Of a stretch of DNA of 64,000 nucleotides, positions 41,238 through 50,148 are shown piece by piece. The notes beneath the pieces are model-generated. The model did no database searches and was not told the DNA's origin. It was given only the letters and a program-made list of their open reading frames with translations. This stretch comes from Tumebacillus lacus (GTDB taxonomy: Bacteria > Bacillota > Bacilli > Tumebacillales > Tumebacillaceae). The DNA lies in contig NZ_JAPMLT010000013.1 in assembly GCF_026410385.1 (NCBI RefSeq), forward strand, positions 62,001-126,000. The letters are read 5' to 3'. The stretch's first letter is position 1, and every line of letters starts with the position of its first letter. The translations under genes and the position numbers were made by a program.

Positions 41238-44200
41238 ATGAAAGGAAAGTCACGATCTTTTACTCGTTTTTTGAGCATGATGCTGGTGTTTTTGCTCCTG
41301 TTCGCATCGAGCGGTGCCGGACAATGGGCAGAGGTCGCGAGGGCGGCCGATGAACCCTGGGTGAACAAAGATGCCGGCACGACAGGCGGTTTCAACAAGG
41401 TGGCTCATCACAATGGGAACTGGATTGCGGTGGGCAACACCGGTTTGCTCCGCAAGTCGGGCGATGGGGAGACATGGTCGCCGTCCGGCAGTTATGCGAC
41501 CTCGTTTTTTGGTGTGACGCATGGGCTGGGCTACTGGGTGATCGTTGGCTCTGGAGGTGTGCTGTACACCTCGGATAACAACGGTGATTCTTGGGTAGCG
41601 AGAACCAGCGGTGTCGCCGCAAATCTGAGGTCGGTCGCAGCCAACTCCACCACGCTCGTGACAGTAGGGGATGGCGGTAATATCGTCTACTCTTTGGATG
41701 GGCAAAACTGGACACCGGCAACCGGTTCACCGTTTGGCACCACACTGAGGGGAGTCACCTATGGCGGAGGACAGTTTGTCGCGGTGGGTGACAGCGGGAA
41801 GATCTACACGTCCACGGACGGTATCGCGTGGTCGCCGCAGACTTCCCCGACCACTCAGACTCTGCTTGAGGTCGCATATGCGGACGGCAAGTATATCGTG
41901 GTCGGCCTGAATGGCATGCTCCTTTATTCGGAGAATGGCACAGCTTGGGAGCAACAGACCGTTCCTTCCGGTGCGACGACGTTGTACGGTGTCACCTATG
42001 GACAAGGGAAATTTACGGTGGTTGGATTATCGGGTACGGTCATCCATTCGGCTGATGGCAAGCTGTGGGAGGCAGAGGCGTCAGGCATCGCGACTCATCT
42101 CACCCACATCGCCTTTGGCACCAACAAGTACGTGGCGGTCGGGGTTTCGGGCAAAGTGTATGTGAGGAACGCCGCCATGTCGACCAATGCCAACCTGAGC
42201 TCTCTCACGCTCAGCGCAGGCACGCTGTCGCCGCTGTTCTCCTCCAGTGTCGAGATCTACACGGCCAACGTGGCGAACGGCGTCACTTTCGTCGACGTCA
42301 CGCCGACGGTGGAAGATGCAAACGCGACGGTGGAGGTGCAAGGGGCGTCGGTCACTAGCGGCACAGCTTCGACAGTGCCGCTGAGTGTTGGAAACAATGA
42401 GATCACGATCCTCGTGACTGCGCAAAGCGGCGCGACGAAGACGTACAAGGTGACGGTCAACCGCGCCTTGTCCGGCAACAACAATCTGAGCAATCTCACA
42501 CTGAGCACCGGTTCACTGACACCAGGATTTGCGTCGGGCACGACGAGCTACACGCAAAACGTGCCGTACGCGGTGACCAGCGTCAATGTCACGCCGACTG
42601 TGGCGGACACGACGGCGACTGTGACGGTGAACGGGGCGGCTGTCGACAGCGGTTCGGCGGCGACTGTATCGCCGCTCGATCAGGGCGAGAACACGATCAC
42701 CGTGACGGTGAAAGCGCAAAACAACGCGACAAAGACATACACCGTCAAAGTGACGCGAGGTGCTCCGTCGGCCAACGCCGATCTGAGCGGTTTGACGTTG
42801 AGCGCAGGTTCGCTTTCTCCAAGTTTTGATCCTGCGGAGATCGGCTATGACGCCAGCGTGGTCAACGGCGTGACCAGCGTCGACGTCACACCGGTGACGT
42901 CGGACAGCACGGCGACGATCACCGTAAAGGGGACTTCGGTCGCCAGCGGCAACTCGGTGAACGTACCATTGACCGTCGGAGCGAATCCGATCCCGGTCCT
43001 CGTGATGGCGGAAAACGGCACGACGAAAACCTACACCGTTACTGTGCATCGCGCGATGTCGAGCAACACGCAGCTCGCAGGTCTCACATTGAGCACAGGA
43101 TCGCTGTCCCCGTCCTTCACGGGAGGGGTCAGGAGCTACAACGCCACCGTCGCAAACGGTGTGACGAGCGTCGATGTTACGCCCGACTACGCGGAGAGCA
43201 CGCAATCGGTGAAAATCAACGGAACTCCTGTCAGCGACGGCGCTTCCAAGACGATCACGCCGCTCGCAGTCGGTCCGAACACCGTCACGGTCGTGGTGAC
43301 GGCGGAGAACGGCGATTCCGACCAATATGAGATTACCGTGACCCGCGAAAAGTCGGACAATGCCGACTTGAGCGCTCTTTCTGTCTCGAATGGTCCGCTG
43401 AATCCGGGGTTTGATCCCGATACGTTGAGCTACGACGCGGCCGATGTGGCCAATGAAGTGACCAGCGTATCGATTACGCCGACTGTGGCGGACGACCAAG
43501 CAACGGTAACGGTTGATGGAACTCTGGTCGCTAGCGGCACGGCCCGCGCGGTCTCGCTGGGCACCGGTTTGAACGCGATTCCGGTCGTGGTGACGGCGGA
43601 GAACGGGTCGACGAAGACGTATATCATCAACGTGACCCGCGCCAAGTCGGCCAATAACGATCTGACCGACCTGACGATCAGCGAAGGCAGCCTCAATCCG
43701 TTATTTGCAACCGGTCAACAGGATTACACCGTTGAAGTGGGCAATGAAGTGACCTCTCTCGATGTCACGCCGACTTTGGCAGACACGACGGCGTCTGTGA
43801 CGGTCAACGGCTCACCGGTCGCCAGCGGCAGTTCGAAGACGGTGACGTCTCTGGTTGTCGGAGAAAACACGATCACCGTCGCGGTGCGGGCGGAGAACGG
43901 GGCGACCAAGAATTATGTGATCGTTGTGACCCGTCTGAAATCGAGCAATGCCGATCTGAGCAACCTGACGATCAGCAAAGGTACGCTGACACCGGGGTTT
44001 GATGCGAGCATCGAGCAGTACACGGCGGAGGTCGGCAACGAAGTGACCTCCCTCGATGTCACACCGACCGCAGCGGACAGCACCGCGACGATCACCGTTG
44101 ATGGGTCGCCGGTCGCCAGCGGAGCGTCGACGACGATCTCCTCGCTCCCGGTAGGCACGACAACGATCACCATCGCGGTGGAAGCGGAGGACGGCACGCC

Positions 44201-47200
44201 GAACGTGTATGAGATCAAAGTCACCCGCTTGCCGTCGAGCAACGCCAACCTGATCAGCTTGACGGTCAGCAAGGGATCGCTGACACCGACGTTCGATTCG
44301 TCTGAAGTGAACTACACGGTGGAAGTTGCGAACGATGTGACCGCTCTCGATGTCACGCCCACCGTGGCAGACAGCACCGCGACAGTCACTGTCAACGGCG
44401 ATCCGGTCGTAAGCGGCACCGGCAAGACGATCTCTTCGCTGGCGGTGGGCACGCCTAAAACCATTACCGTCACAGTGAAGGCGCAAGACGGCACGGAGAA
44501 AGAGTACGAGATCATCGTGACCCGCTTGCCGTCGAGCAACGCTGATCTGAGCAATTTGACGATCAGTGAGGGCACATTGGCGCCTGTCTTCGCGTCCAGC
44601 AGTCAAAACTATACGGCAGAAGTCGGGAACGAAGTGACCAGCTTGACGGTCACTCCGACTGTGGCGGACAGCACGGCGACGGTCTCCGTCAATGGCGTTG
44701 CAATCGTCAGCGGCACTGGCAAGGCTGTTGCGCTGAGCACAGGCCCGAACACGATCACCGTCGCAGTGGAAGCGGAAGACGGCACGCCCAAAGAGTACGA
44801 GATCATCGTCACTCGTGCGAAGTCGGACAACGCAAACCTGAGCAACTTGATGGTCAGCGCGGGCACGTTGACGCCAGGTTTCTCTGCCGGTGAAAAGGCC
44901 TACACCGTGGAGGTCGGCAACGAAGTGACCAGTCTGACGGTCACACCGACAGCAGCTGAGAGCATGGCCGAGATCACTGTCAATGGCGTTGAAGTCGTCA
45001 GCGGCACCGGCAAGGCGGTCTCGCCGCTGGCAGTCGGCCCGAACACGATCACCATCGCAGTGACGGCAGAAGACGGCACGCCGAACTCGTATGTGATCAC
45101 TGTGAATCGCGCAGAGTCGAGCAACGCCGACCTCAGCAATCTGACGGTCAGCGAGGGATCGCTGACACCAGCGTTTGCTTCCGGTGAAGTGAATTACACG
45201 GTGGAAGTCGCGAACGATGTGACCTCTCTTGATGTCACACCGACCGTGGCGGACAGCACCGCTTCTGTAAACGTCAACGGCGATCCGGTCGTGAGCGGTA
45301 ACGCGAAGACGATCTCGTCGCTCGCCGTGGGCGAGAACACGATCACCATCGCGGTGGAAGCGGAAGACGGTACGCCAAAAGTCTACGAGATCATCGTGAC
45401 ACGCCTGCAATCGGGCAACAACAACCTGAGCAACTTGACGGTCAGCGCGGGTACGCTCGACCCGGTGTTCGCACCGGGCGAGATCAGCTACTCGGTCAGC
45501 GTCGGCAATGAAGTGACCAGCCTCGACCTCACGCCGACAGTCGACGATCTCACCGCATCGGTGAAGGTAGCCGGCGCGGACGTCGTCAGCGGCAATGCGC
45601 ATACGGTCGCGCTGCATGTCGGCGCGAACCCGATCCAAGTGACGGTCACCGCAGAAAACGGGTCGACGAAGACGTACACTGTCACCGTCACCCGCGCTGC
45701 TTCGAGCAACAACAATTTGAGCAACGTGACGATCAGCCAAGGCACGTTGACCCCGGTGTTCTCCTCTGAGACCACCGACTACACGGCCGACGTGACCGCC
45801 TCGGTGAACAGCCTTGAGCTCACGCCGACTGTGGCAGACGGAACGGCAACCGTGAAGGTGAACGGCAAGGCGGTGACCAGCGGCAACGCGATCAAGGTGG
45901 TCCTGAAACCTGGTTCCAACACGATCACGGTGCTCGTGACCGCAGAGAACGGCTCGACGAAAACGTACACCTTGGTCGTCACCCGTCCGAGCGGCGGTGG
46001 CGGTGGCGGTGGCGGCGGGACTCCGTCTGACATCATCGACGGCGTGATTCGTGTGGTGAACGAAAACGGTCAGCCGCTCAACGAAAACGTCACCAAACTC
46101 CTCGGCTCCAACGTGCCGCTGACCGCCGCGATCTATGCGGCGGACGGCAAGACCCTGTTGCAAGCAGGGATCGACGTCGAAGCGAACGGGACTTTCAAAA
46201 TGAAGCGCGTGACATCAGGCACGTACAAGATGTTCTTGTACCCGCTTGCACCAAACGGTGAAAAGCTGGCAGGAGCGGAAGGCACGCTGACGGTGCAAGA
46301 GTCCGCGTCTTCGTTGCAGATCGAAATGATCAATCCGTTCGGCACCGTTCGCGACTCGGTCACGAACGAAGCGGTGGACGGGGTAAAAGTCAGCCTGTAC
46401 TGGGCGGACACCGAGCAAAACCGCAGCAAAGGCAGAACGCCGGGCACACTGGTGTCCCTGCCGCAACTGCCGGAGATGATGCCGGGGCAAAACGTCAACG
46501 GACAACTGTCCTCCCTCGAGGGGGAGTACGGGTTCCTGATGTTCCCGGAAGGCGCGTACTACCTCATCGCGGAGAGATCCGGCTATGAGACGTACGACAG
46601 CCGACTCGACCCGGAGACTGGCATCCTCTTGGTGGACCGCATCGCGGTGACGACAGACTTTAAGATGAAGGCGCTGGAAACCCGCGAACACCTGCCGTAT
46701 ATCCTCGGCTATGCGGACGGCACATTCCAGCCGAACAAAGGCATCACCCGCGCAGAACTGGCGACGATCTTGACTCGCTTGTTTGCAAACGGCGAGGTCG
46801 GTGCGCAGACCGCATCGTTCGGCGATGTGAACCACTCGCACTGGGCGGCGAAGTCGATTGCCTTCGTCCACGGCAAGAACGTGATGGTGGGCTATCCGGA
46901 CGGCAATTTCTATCCGAACCGCGTGGTGACGCGCGCCGAGATGGCGATGGTGCTGGCGAAACTGAAGCAACTGCCGAACGCGGCAGGGACTTCCGCTTTC
47001 ACAGACCTTGGCGATCATTGGGCGAAAGACGCGATCCTCAAAGCGGAAAAGGCCGGGCTGCTGAACGGCTTCCCGGACGGCACGTTCCGTCCAAACGCCG
47101 AACTGACCCGGGCGCAGACGGTCGTGATCCTGAACAAACTGCTGGAGCGTCATCCGCGGTCTGTGGAAGGTTCGCCAAAATGGTCCGATGTCGCGCCTGA

Positions 47201-47285
47201 TTACTGGGCGTACAAAGACATCATGGAAGCGTCCGTTCGCCACAAGTATCATTTGGTGGACGGCGTGGAAGTGTGGATCAAGTAA
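41238..47285 (+). CDS. Giant SLH-domain surface protein with 13 cadherin-like repeats
   Basis: 2015 aa. Signal peptide (basic MKGKSRSFTRF, hydrophobic MMLVFLLLFASS, cleavage near AEVARAA). Residues ~37-310 are propeller-like repeats of about 40 aa (G..W..VG..G.(L/I)..S.DG..W). Residues ~317-1584 are 13 cadherin-like beta-sandwich repeats of ~96 aa, each opening N.(D/N)LS.LT.S.G.L.P.F and ending T..Y...VTR. A poly-Gly linker and two Cna/carboxypeptidase-regulatory-like domains follow. Three SLH domains (~1818-1985: GYADGTFQPNKGITRAELAT, GYPDGNFYPNRVVTRAEMAM, GFPDGTFRPNAELTRAQTVV) anchor it to pyruvylated cell-wall polymer. ATG 41238 follows GGGAGG. Confidence 0.94.
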   Translation: MKGKSRSFTRFLSMMLVFLLLFASSGAGQWAEVARAADEPWVNKDAGTTGGFNKVAHHNGNWIAVGNTGLLRKSGDGETWSPSGSYATSFFGVTHGLGYWVIVGSGGVLYTSDNNGDSWVARTSGVAANLRSVAANSTTLVTVGDGGNIVYSLDGQNWTPATGSPFGTTLRGVTYGGGQFVAVGDSGKIYTSTDGIAWSPQTSPTTQTLLEVAYADGKYIVVGLNGMLLYSENGTAWEQQTVPSGATTLYGVTYGQGKFTVVGLSGTVIHSADGKLWEAEASGIATHLTHIAFGTNKYVAVGVSGKVYVRNAAMSTNANLSSLTLSAGTLSPLFSSSVEIYTANVANGVTFVDVTPTVEDANATVEVQGASVTSGTASTVPLSVGNNEITILVTAQSGATKTYKVTVNRALSGNNNLSNLTLSTGSLTPGFASGTTSYTQNVPYAVTSVNVTPTVADTTATVTVNGAAVDSGSAATVSPLDQGENTITVTVKAQNNATKTYTVKVTRGAPSANADLSGLTLSAGSLSPSFDPAEIGYDASVVNGVTSVDVTPVTSDSTATITVKGTSVASGNSVNVPLTVGANPIPVLVMAENGTTKTYTVTVHRAMSSNTQLAGLTLSTGSLSPSFTGGVRSYNATVANGVTSVDVTPDYAESTQSVKINGTPVSDGASKTITPLAVGPNTVTVVVTAENGDSDQYEITVTREKSDNADLSALSVSNGPLNPGFDPDTLSYDAADVANEVTSVSITPTVADDQATVTVDGTLVASGTARAVSLGTGLNAIPVVVTAENGSTKTYIINVTRAKSANNDLTDLTISEGSLNPLFATGQQDYTVEVGNEVTSLDVTPTLADTTASVTVNGSPVASGSSKTVTSLVVGENTITVAVRAENGATKNYVIVVTRLKSSNADLSNLTISKGTLTPGFDASIEQYTAEVGNEVTSLDVTPTAADSTATITVDGSPVASGASTTISSLPVGTTTITIAVEAEDGTPNVYEIKVTRLPSSNANLISLTVSKGSLTPTFDSSEVNYTVEVANDVTALDVTPTVADSTATVTVNGDPVVSGTGKTISSLAVGTPKTITVTVKAQDGTEKEYEIIVTRLPSSNADLSNLTISEGTLAPVFASSSQNYTAEVGNEVTSLTVTPTVADSTATVSVNGVAIVSGTGKAVALSTGPNTITVAVEAEDGTPKEYEIIVTRAKSDNANLSNLMVSAGTLTPGFSAGEKAYTVEVGNEVTSLTVTPTAAESMAEITVNGVEVVSGTGKAVSPLAVGPNTITIAVTAEDGTPNSYVITVNRAESSNADLSNLTVSEGSLTPAFASGEVNYTVEVANDVTSLDVTPTVADSTASVNVNGDPVVSGNAKTISSLAVGENTITIAVEAEDGTPKVYEIIVTRLQSGNNNLSNLTVSAGTLDPVFAPGEISYSVSVGNEVTSLDLTPTVDDLTASVKVAGADVVSGNAHTVALHVGANPIQVTVTAENGSTKTYTVTVTRAASSNNNLSNVTISQGTLTPVFSSETTDYTADVTASVNSLELTPTVADGTATVKVNGKAVTSGNAIKVVLKPGSNTITVLVTAENGSTKTYTLVVTRPSGGGGGGGGGTPSDIIDGVIRVVNENGQPLNENVTKLLGSNVPLTAAIYAADGKTLLQAGIDVEANGTFKMKRVTSGTYKMFLYPLAPNGEKLAGAEGTLTVQESASSLQIEMINPFGTVRDSVTNEAVDGVKVSLYWADTEQNRSKGRTPGTLVSLPQLPEMMPGQNVNGQLSSLEGEYGFLMFPEGAYYLIAERSGYETYDSRLDPETGILLVDRIAVTTDFKMKALETREHLPYILGYADGTFQPNKGITRAELATILTRLFANGEVGAQTASFGDVNHSHWAAKSIAFVHGKNVMVGYPDGNFYPNRVVTRAEMAMVLAKLKQLPNAAGTSAFTDLGDHWAKDAILKAEKAGLLNGFPDGTFRPNAELTRAQTVVILNKLLERHPRSVEGSPKWSDVAPDYWAYKDIMEASVRHKYHLVDGVEVWIK
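42187..45990 (+). repeat. Thirteen tandem ~290-bp repeats inside the SLH protein gene
   Basis: Each unit encodes one cadherin-like domain. DNA-level similarity is strongest among units 6-11 (recurring GNEVTSLDVTPT-coding blocks), weaker at both ends, consistent with expansion by unequal recombination. Confidence 0.85.
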
Positions 47286-47301
47286 AGCAAGCGTTCCTAA
47301 C

Positions 47302-47341
47302 AAACGAGAGGAGCTCCCAAACCGGGGGCTCCTCTCGTTTT
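47302..47341 (+). terminator. Terminator of the SLH protein gene
   Basis: A stem of about 16 bp, AAACGAGAGGAGCTCCC with GGGGGCTCCTCTCGTTT, then T. Confidence 0.88.
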
Positions 47342-47456
47342 GTAAGGGTTATTACTTTAAATAAGAAAGCGACTTTCTATAATACTTGACATAGAGCAAA
47401 AGCGAAGCGGGAACCTTTAATGGATGTGAAGTGTCTCGAAGAGAGGGGTACCAACT

Positions 47457-48587
47457 ATGGACAGCAAATTCCAACCGTTATTTGAGCCGTTTGCCCTGCG
47501 CAGCGGCGTGGAAGTGAAAAATCGCGTCGTCATGGCGCCGATGACCAATTTCTCGTCCAACCCGGACGGCACCGTCACCGATGCGGAAGTGGAATACTAT
47601 CAGCGCCGCTCCGGCGGGGTCGGCCTGGTGATCACCGCCTGTGCGTATGTGACGCCAAACGGGAAAGGATTTCACGGCGAGTTTGGCGCGGATTCGGATG
47701 AGATGATCCCGAGCCTGCGCCGACTGGCGAGTGCGATCCAAGAAAAAGGGGCCAAGGCGGTGCTGCAGGTCTTCCACGGCGGCCGTTCTTGCCCGCCGGA
47801 GTTGGTGCCGGGCGGTGAGGTCGTCAGTGCCAGCGCGGTGCCGGAGGAGAAGGAAGGCGCTCCGACGCCGCGAGCGTTGCAGGAGGAAGAGATCACGCAT
47901 ATCATCCGCGCGTTCGGGGAGTCGGCCCGTCTCGCGATCTTGGCCGGGTATGACGGCATCGAGATCCACGGGGCGAACGGCTACCTGATCCACCAGTTCT
48001 TTTCGCCGCATGCCAACCGCCGCGAAGACAGTTGGGGCGGTTCGCTGGAAAAGCGGATGAAGTTCCCGCTGGCTGTGGTGGATGAGGTGCAGCGCGTCGT
48101 CGCGGAACATGCCAAGGAGCCGTTTGTCGTCGGGTACCGCTTTTCGCCGGAAGAGCCGGAGACGCCGGGGTTCACGATGGGCGATACGCTGGAGCTGATC
48201 GACAAGTTGGCCGACAAAAACCTCGACTACCTCCACGTCTCGCTGATGGAATTCTGGTCACAGCCGCGCCGCGGGGTGGAAGACCTGACCCGCCCGCGTA
48301 TCGAACTGATCACGGAGCGTGTGGCCGGTCGCGTGCCGGTGATCGGCGTCGGTTCGATCCACACGCCCGATGAAGCGGTAAAGGCTCTGCAAGACGTGCC
48401 GCTGGTCGCCCTCGGCCGCGAGTTGATCATGGAGCCGGACTGGGTGGAGAAAGTGCAGGCAGGCCGCACCGATGAGATCAAGACTACGCTGACGAAACAC
48501 GACCAAGAGCGTCTCGTCGTCCCGGACCCGCTGTGGAACGCGATCATGCACGCGCCGGGCTGGTTCCCGGTGGTGGATGCCAACTAA
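47457..48587 (+). CDS. NADH:flavin oxidoreductase, old yellow enzyme family
   Basis: 376 aa FMN TIM-barrel reductase: LRSGVEVKNRVVMAPMTNFS (FMN-binding N terminus), VLQVFHGGRSC, YDGIEIHGANGYLIHQFFSP (substrate His/Asn as HxxN), ANRREDSWGGSLEKR, and VIGVGSIHTPDEAVKAL with LVALGRELIMEPDW (phosphate loop). It reduces activated C=C bonds of xenobiotics; natural substrate unknown. Start at 47457 with GAGGGG upstream. Monocistronic. Confidence 0.94.
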   Translation: MDSKFQPLFEPFALRSGVEVKNRVVMAPMTNFSSNPDGTVTDAEVEYYQRRSGGVGLVITACAYVTPNGKGFHGEFGADSDEMIPSLRRLASAIQEKGAKAVLQVFHGGRSCPPELVPGGEVVSASAVPEEKEGAPTPRALQEEEITHIIRAFGESARLAILAGYDGIEIHGANGYLIHQFFSPHANRREDSWGGSLEKRMKFPLAVVDEVQRVVAEHAKEPFVVGYRFSPEEPETPGFTMGDTLELIDKLADKNLDYLHVSLMEFWSQPRRGVEDLTRPRIELITERVAGRVPVIGVGSIHTPDEAVKALQDVPLVALGRELIMEPDWVEKVQAGRTDEIKTTLTKHDQERLVVPDPLWNAIMHAPGWFPVVDAN

Positions 48588-48596
48588 ATAACAAAC

Positions 48597-48632
48597 AAAG
48601 CCTGCCATCGGGATCGACGGCAGGCTTATTCA
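48597..48632. terminator. Bidirectional terminator
   Basis: AAGCCTGCC pairs with GGCAGGCTT; it lies between the convergent flavin oxidoreductase and histidine phosphatase genes. Confidence 0.7.
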
Positions 48633-49166
48633 ATTCTCGTAGACATACAGCTTGCCGTTGTCCGGGGTGTTGAATGTGGGACCGGTAAAGCCGCGTTTGA
48701 GCAGTTCTTTGCGCAAGGTCATCATGCAGGCGCCGTGGGAGACGATCAACACATCTTCGCTGCTCTCCTGCAGGATCTCGTCGAGGATGGTGCCGAGCCG
48801 CTCTTTGATGTCGGCTTGGTTTTCCAATTGGGATGGATGGTCGATCGCCCAAGCGATGCGCACGAGGATGCCCCAGAGGAGAAAGGGCAACCGGACGTGA
48901 CGCTTAAAGAACGGATACGCTCTCAGTTCCCGCAGAGCGGTGCTCGTCTTGATCTCCCCGTGATAGATCGTCTTCGCCGTCTGCACGGCGCGTGGCAGGT
49001 CGCTGGCATAGCAGCGTTTCCAGTTCACGCCGCCCAGATCGACCGTGCCGATCTCGATGTCGGCTGCGTCGTATTCATCAAACCATTTCAAAAACTCGTC
49101 AGGCCCCACCAATCCTTTTGGGAAGCCCATCCGGACTTTAAAATGCCGCACCAGACCCACTTTCAT
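48630..49166 (-). CDS. Histidine phosphatase family protein
   Basis: 178 aa. N-terminal KVGLVRHFKV supplies the catalytic RH (the usual Gly after RH is Phe). CYASDLPRAVQTAKTIY follows the family pattern, and VLIVSHGACMMTLRKELL carries the second His. ATG 49166 follows GGGTGAT; the frame is open 17 codons earlier. Phosphomonoesterase or mutase branch; substrate unknown. Divergent from the riboswitch-controlled acetyltransferase. Confidence 0.88.
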   Translation of the reverse strand: MKVGLVRHFKVRMGFPKGLVGPDEFLKWFDEYDAADIEIGTVDLGGVNWKRCYASDLPRAVQTAKTIYHGEIKTSTALRELRAYPFFKRHVRLPFLLWGILVRIAWAIDHPSQLENQADIKERLGTILDEILQESSEDVLIVSHGACMMTLRKELLKRGFTGPTFNTPDNGKLYVYEN

Positions 49167-49210
49167 CGTATCACCCGGTTTCTCGTTTTTGGAAAAGTAT
49201 AACAGGGGTC

Positions 49211-49240
49211 TTGCCATTGGACAAGGGAACCTGCTATCAT
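49211..49240 (+). promoter_or_regulatory. Promoter of the riboswitch/GNAT transcript
   Basis: TTGCCA (49211-49216), 18 bp, TATCAT (49235-49240) with an extended TGC. Expected start near 49247, just before the aptamer. Confidence 0.55.
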
Positions 49241-49254
49241 AATTTCAAATCACT

Positions 49255-49408
49255 GGAAGGTCATCTAGGGAGCCGACGTCCTGAGCGGGACGGTTCGAAC
49301 CGAGCGATGGCAGGCATCCCGAGCGGGATGTCACACCGTAGGGATAAAAGACCTCGGAAAGTTCCATGTGCCTGTCTGGCAGGCGCATCGGGACGGACCG
49401 GGGTTTTT
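49255..49408 (+). promoter_or_regulatory. ykkC-family riboswitch with overlapping terminator
   Basis: Aptamer 49255-49360: P1 AGGTC (49258-49262) with GACCT (49350-49354), conserved CTAGGG (49265-49270), a GTCC/GGAC hairpin, AACCGAGCG, a CATCCC/GGGATG hairpin, then ACACCG and GGGATAAAAGACC. The last block is the hallmark of the ykkC class, which includes guanidine-I, ppGpp, PRPP and nucleotide-sensing variants. A terminator (CCTCGG 49352-49357 with CCGGGG 49398-49403, extended by TTCC and an ATGTGCCTG hairpin, then TTTTT) reuses the 3' strand of P1. Ligand binding should therefore prevent termination (an ON switch). The ligand subtype is not certain. Confidence 0.8.
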
Positions 49409-49433
49409 CTGTATATTTTAAGGGGGGATTCAC

Positions 49434-50012
49434 ATGAGTGAGCAAGAAACACGGCCGTCTTATCCGGAACAGTTCGAATCGGAGCGGCTGATCATCCGCT
49501 TCCCGCGGCCTTTGGAGGACGCGGCACAGGTCAATGCCGGCGTGCTGTCGAGTCTCGATGAGCTGATCCCGTGGATGCCGTGGGCGAGACAACCGTACAA
49601 CTTGGAACAGCAGATCGAAAGTTTGGAAAAGGCGCGGCAGGAGTCGCTGGAGGGGGCCGATTTTCGTTTGTTGCTGTTTGCAAAAGAGACCGGGGAACTG
49701 GTCGGCTCCAGCGGTCTGCACCGGATCAACTGGAAGGTGCGCAAATTCGAGATCGGCTACTGGGCGGTCACCGCTCACAGCGGCAAAGGCTACATCACCG
49801 AAGCGGTGGAGCGAATCACGCAGTACTGCATCGAGGAGTTGCAAGCCAACCGGGTGGAGATCCGCTGCGACGCGTTGAACGTGAAGAGTGCGGCGGTGCC
49901 CAAGCGCCTTGGGTTCAAGCTGGAAGGCGTGCTGCGCAAAGACGATGTCGACCCGAACGGAGATCTGCGGGACACGTTCGTCTTTGCCAAGGTGCGTGGC
50001 GAAGAATTTTAA
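49434..50012 (+). CDS. GNAT acetyltransferase (RimJ/RimL-like) under riboswitch control
   Basis: 192 aa. FESERLIIRFPRPLEDAAQV at the N terminus, IGYWAVTAHSGKGYITEAVE (acetyl-CoA loop) and CDALNVKSAAVPKRLGFKLE are the RimJ/RimL type, close to enzymes acetylating ribosomal-protein or small-molecule amines. AGGGGGG precedes the ATG. It is the only gene between the ykkC-type switch and the next terminator, so its substrate or pathway should relate to the switch ligand. Confidence 0.92.
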   Translation: MSEQETRPSYPEQFESERLIIRFPRPLEDAAQVNAGVLSSLDELIPWMPWARQPYNLEQQIESLEKARQESLEGADFRLLLFAKETGELVGSSGLHRINWKVRKFEIGYWAVTAHSGKGYITEAVERITQYCIEELQANRVEIRCDALNVKSAAVPKRLGFKLEGVLRKDDVDPNGDLRDTFVFAKVRGEEF

Positions 50013-50025
50013 AGGGAAAGATAGG

Positions 50026-50056
50026 GGAGCCTCGGCAGGGTCGAGGCTCCTTTTTT
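50026..50056 (+). terminator. Terminator of the riboswitch-controlled GNAT gene
   Basis: GGAGCCTCG pairs with CGAGGCTCC, then six Ts. Confidence 0.88.
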
Positions 50057-50148
50057 AGTGGGATAACGTGGGAATACAGTACAGCGAACCCTTGCTAGAA
50101 GGGAGCGACAACGACTATCTTTTATATAAGAGGAGAGTGATTTCCAAG

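Noticed and set aside
42187-45990. Regular ~290-bp repeats considered as an array or satellite
   Set aside because: They stay in one reading frame and encode cadherin-like domains; no spacer-repeat structure of a CRISPR array.
43812-46163. 783-codon open frame on the minus strand inside the SLH protein gene
   Set aside because: Opposite-strand shadow of a repetitive high-GC coding region; the translation is Arg/His-rich repeats with no ribosome site.
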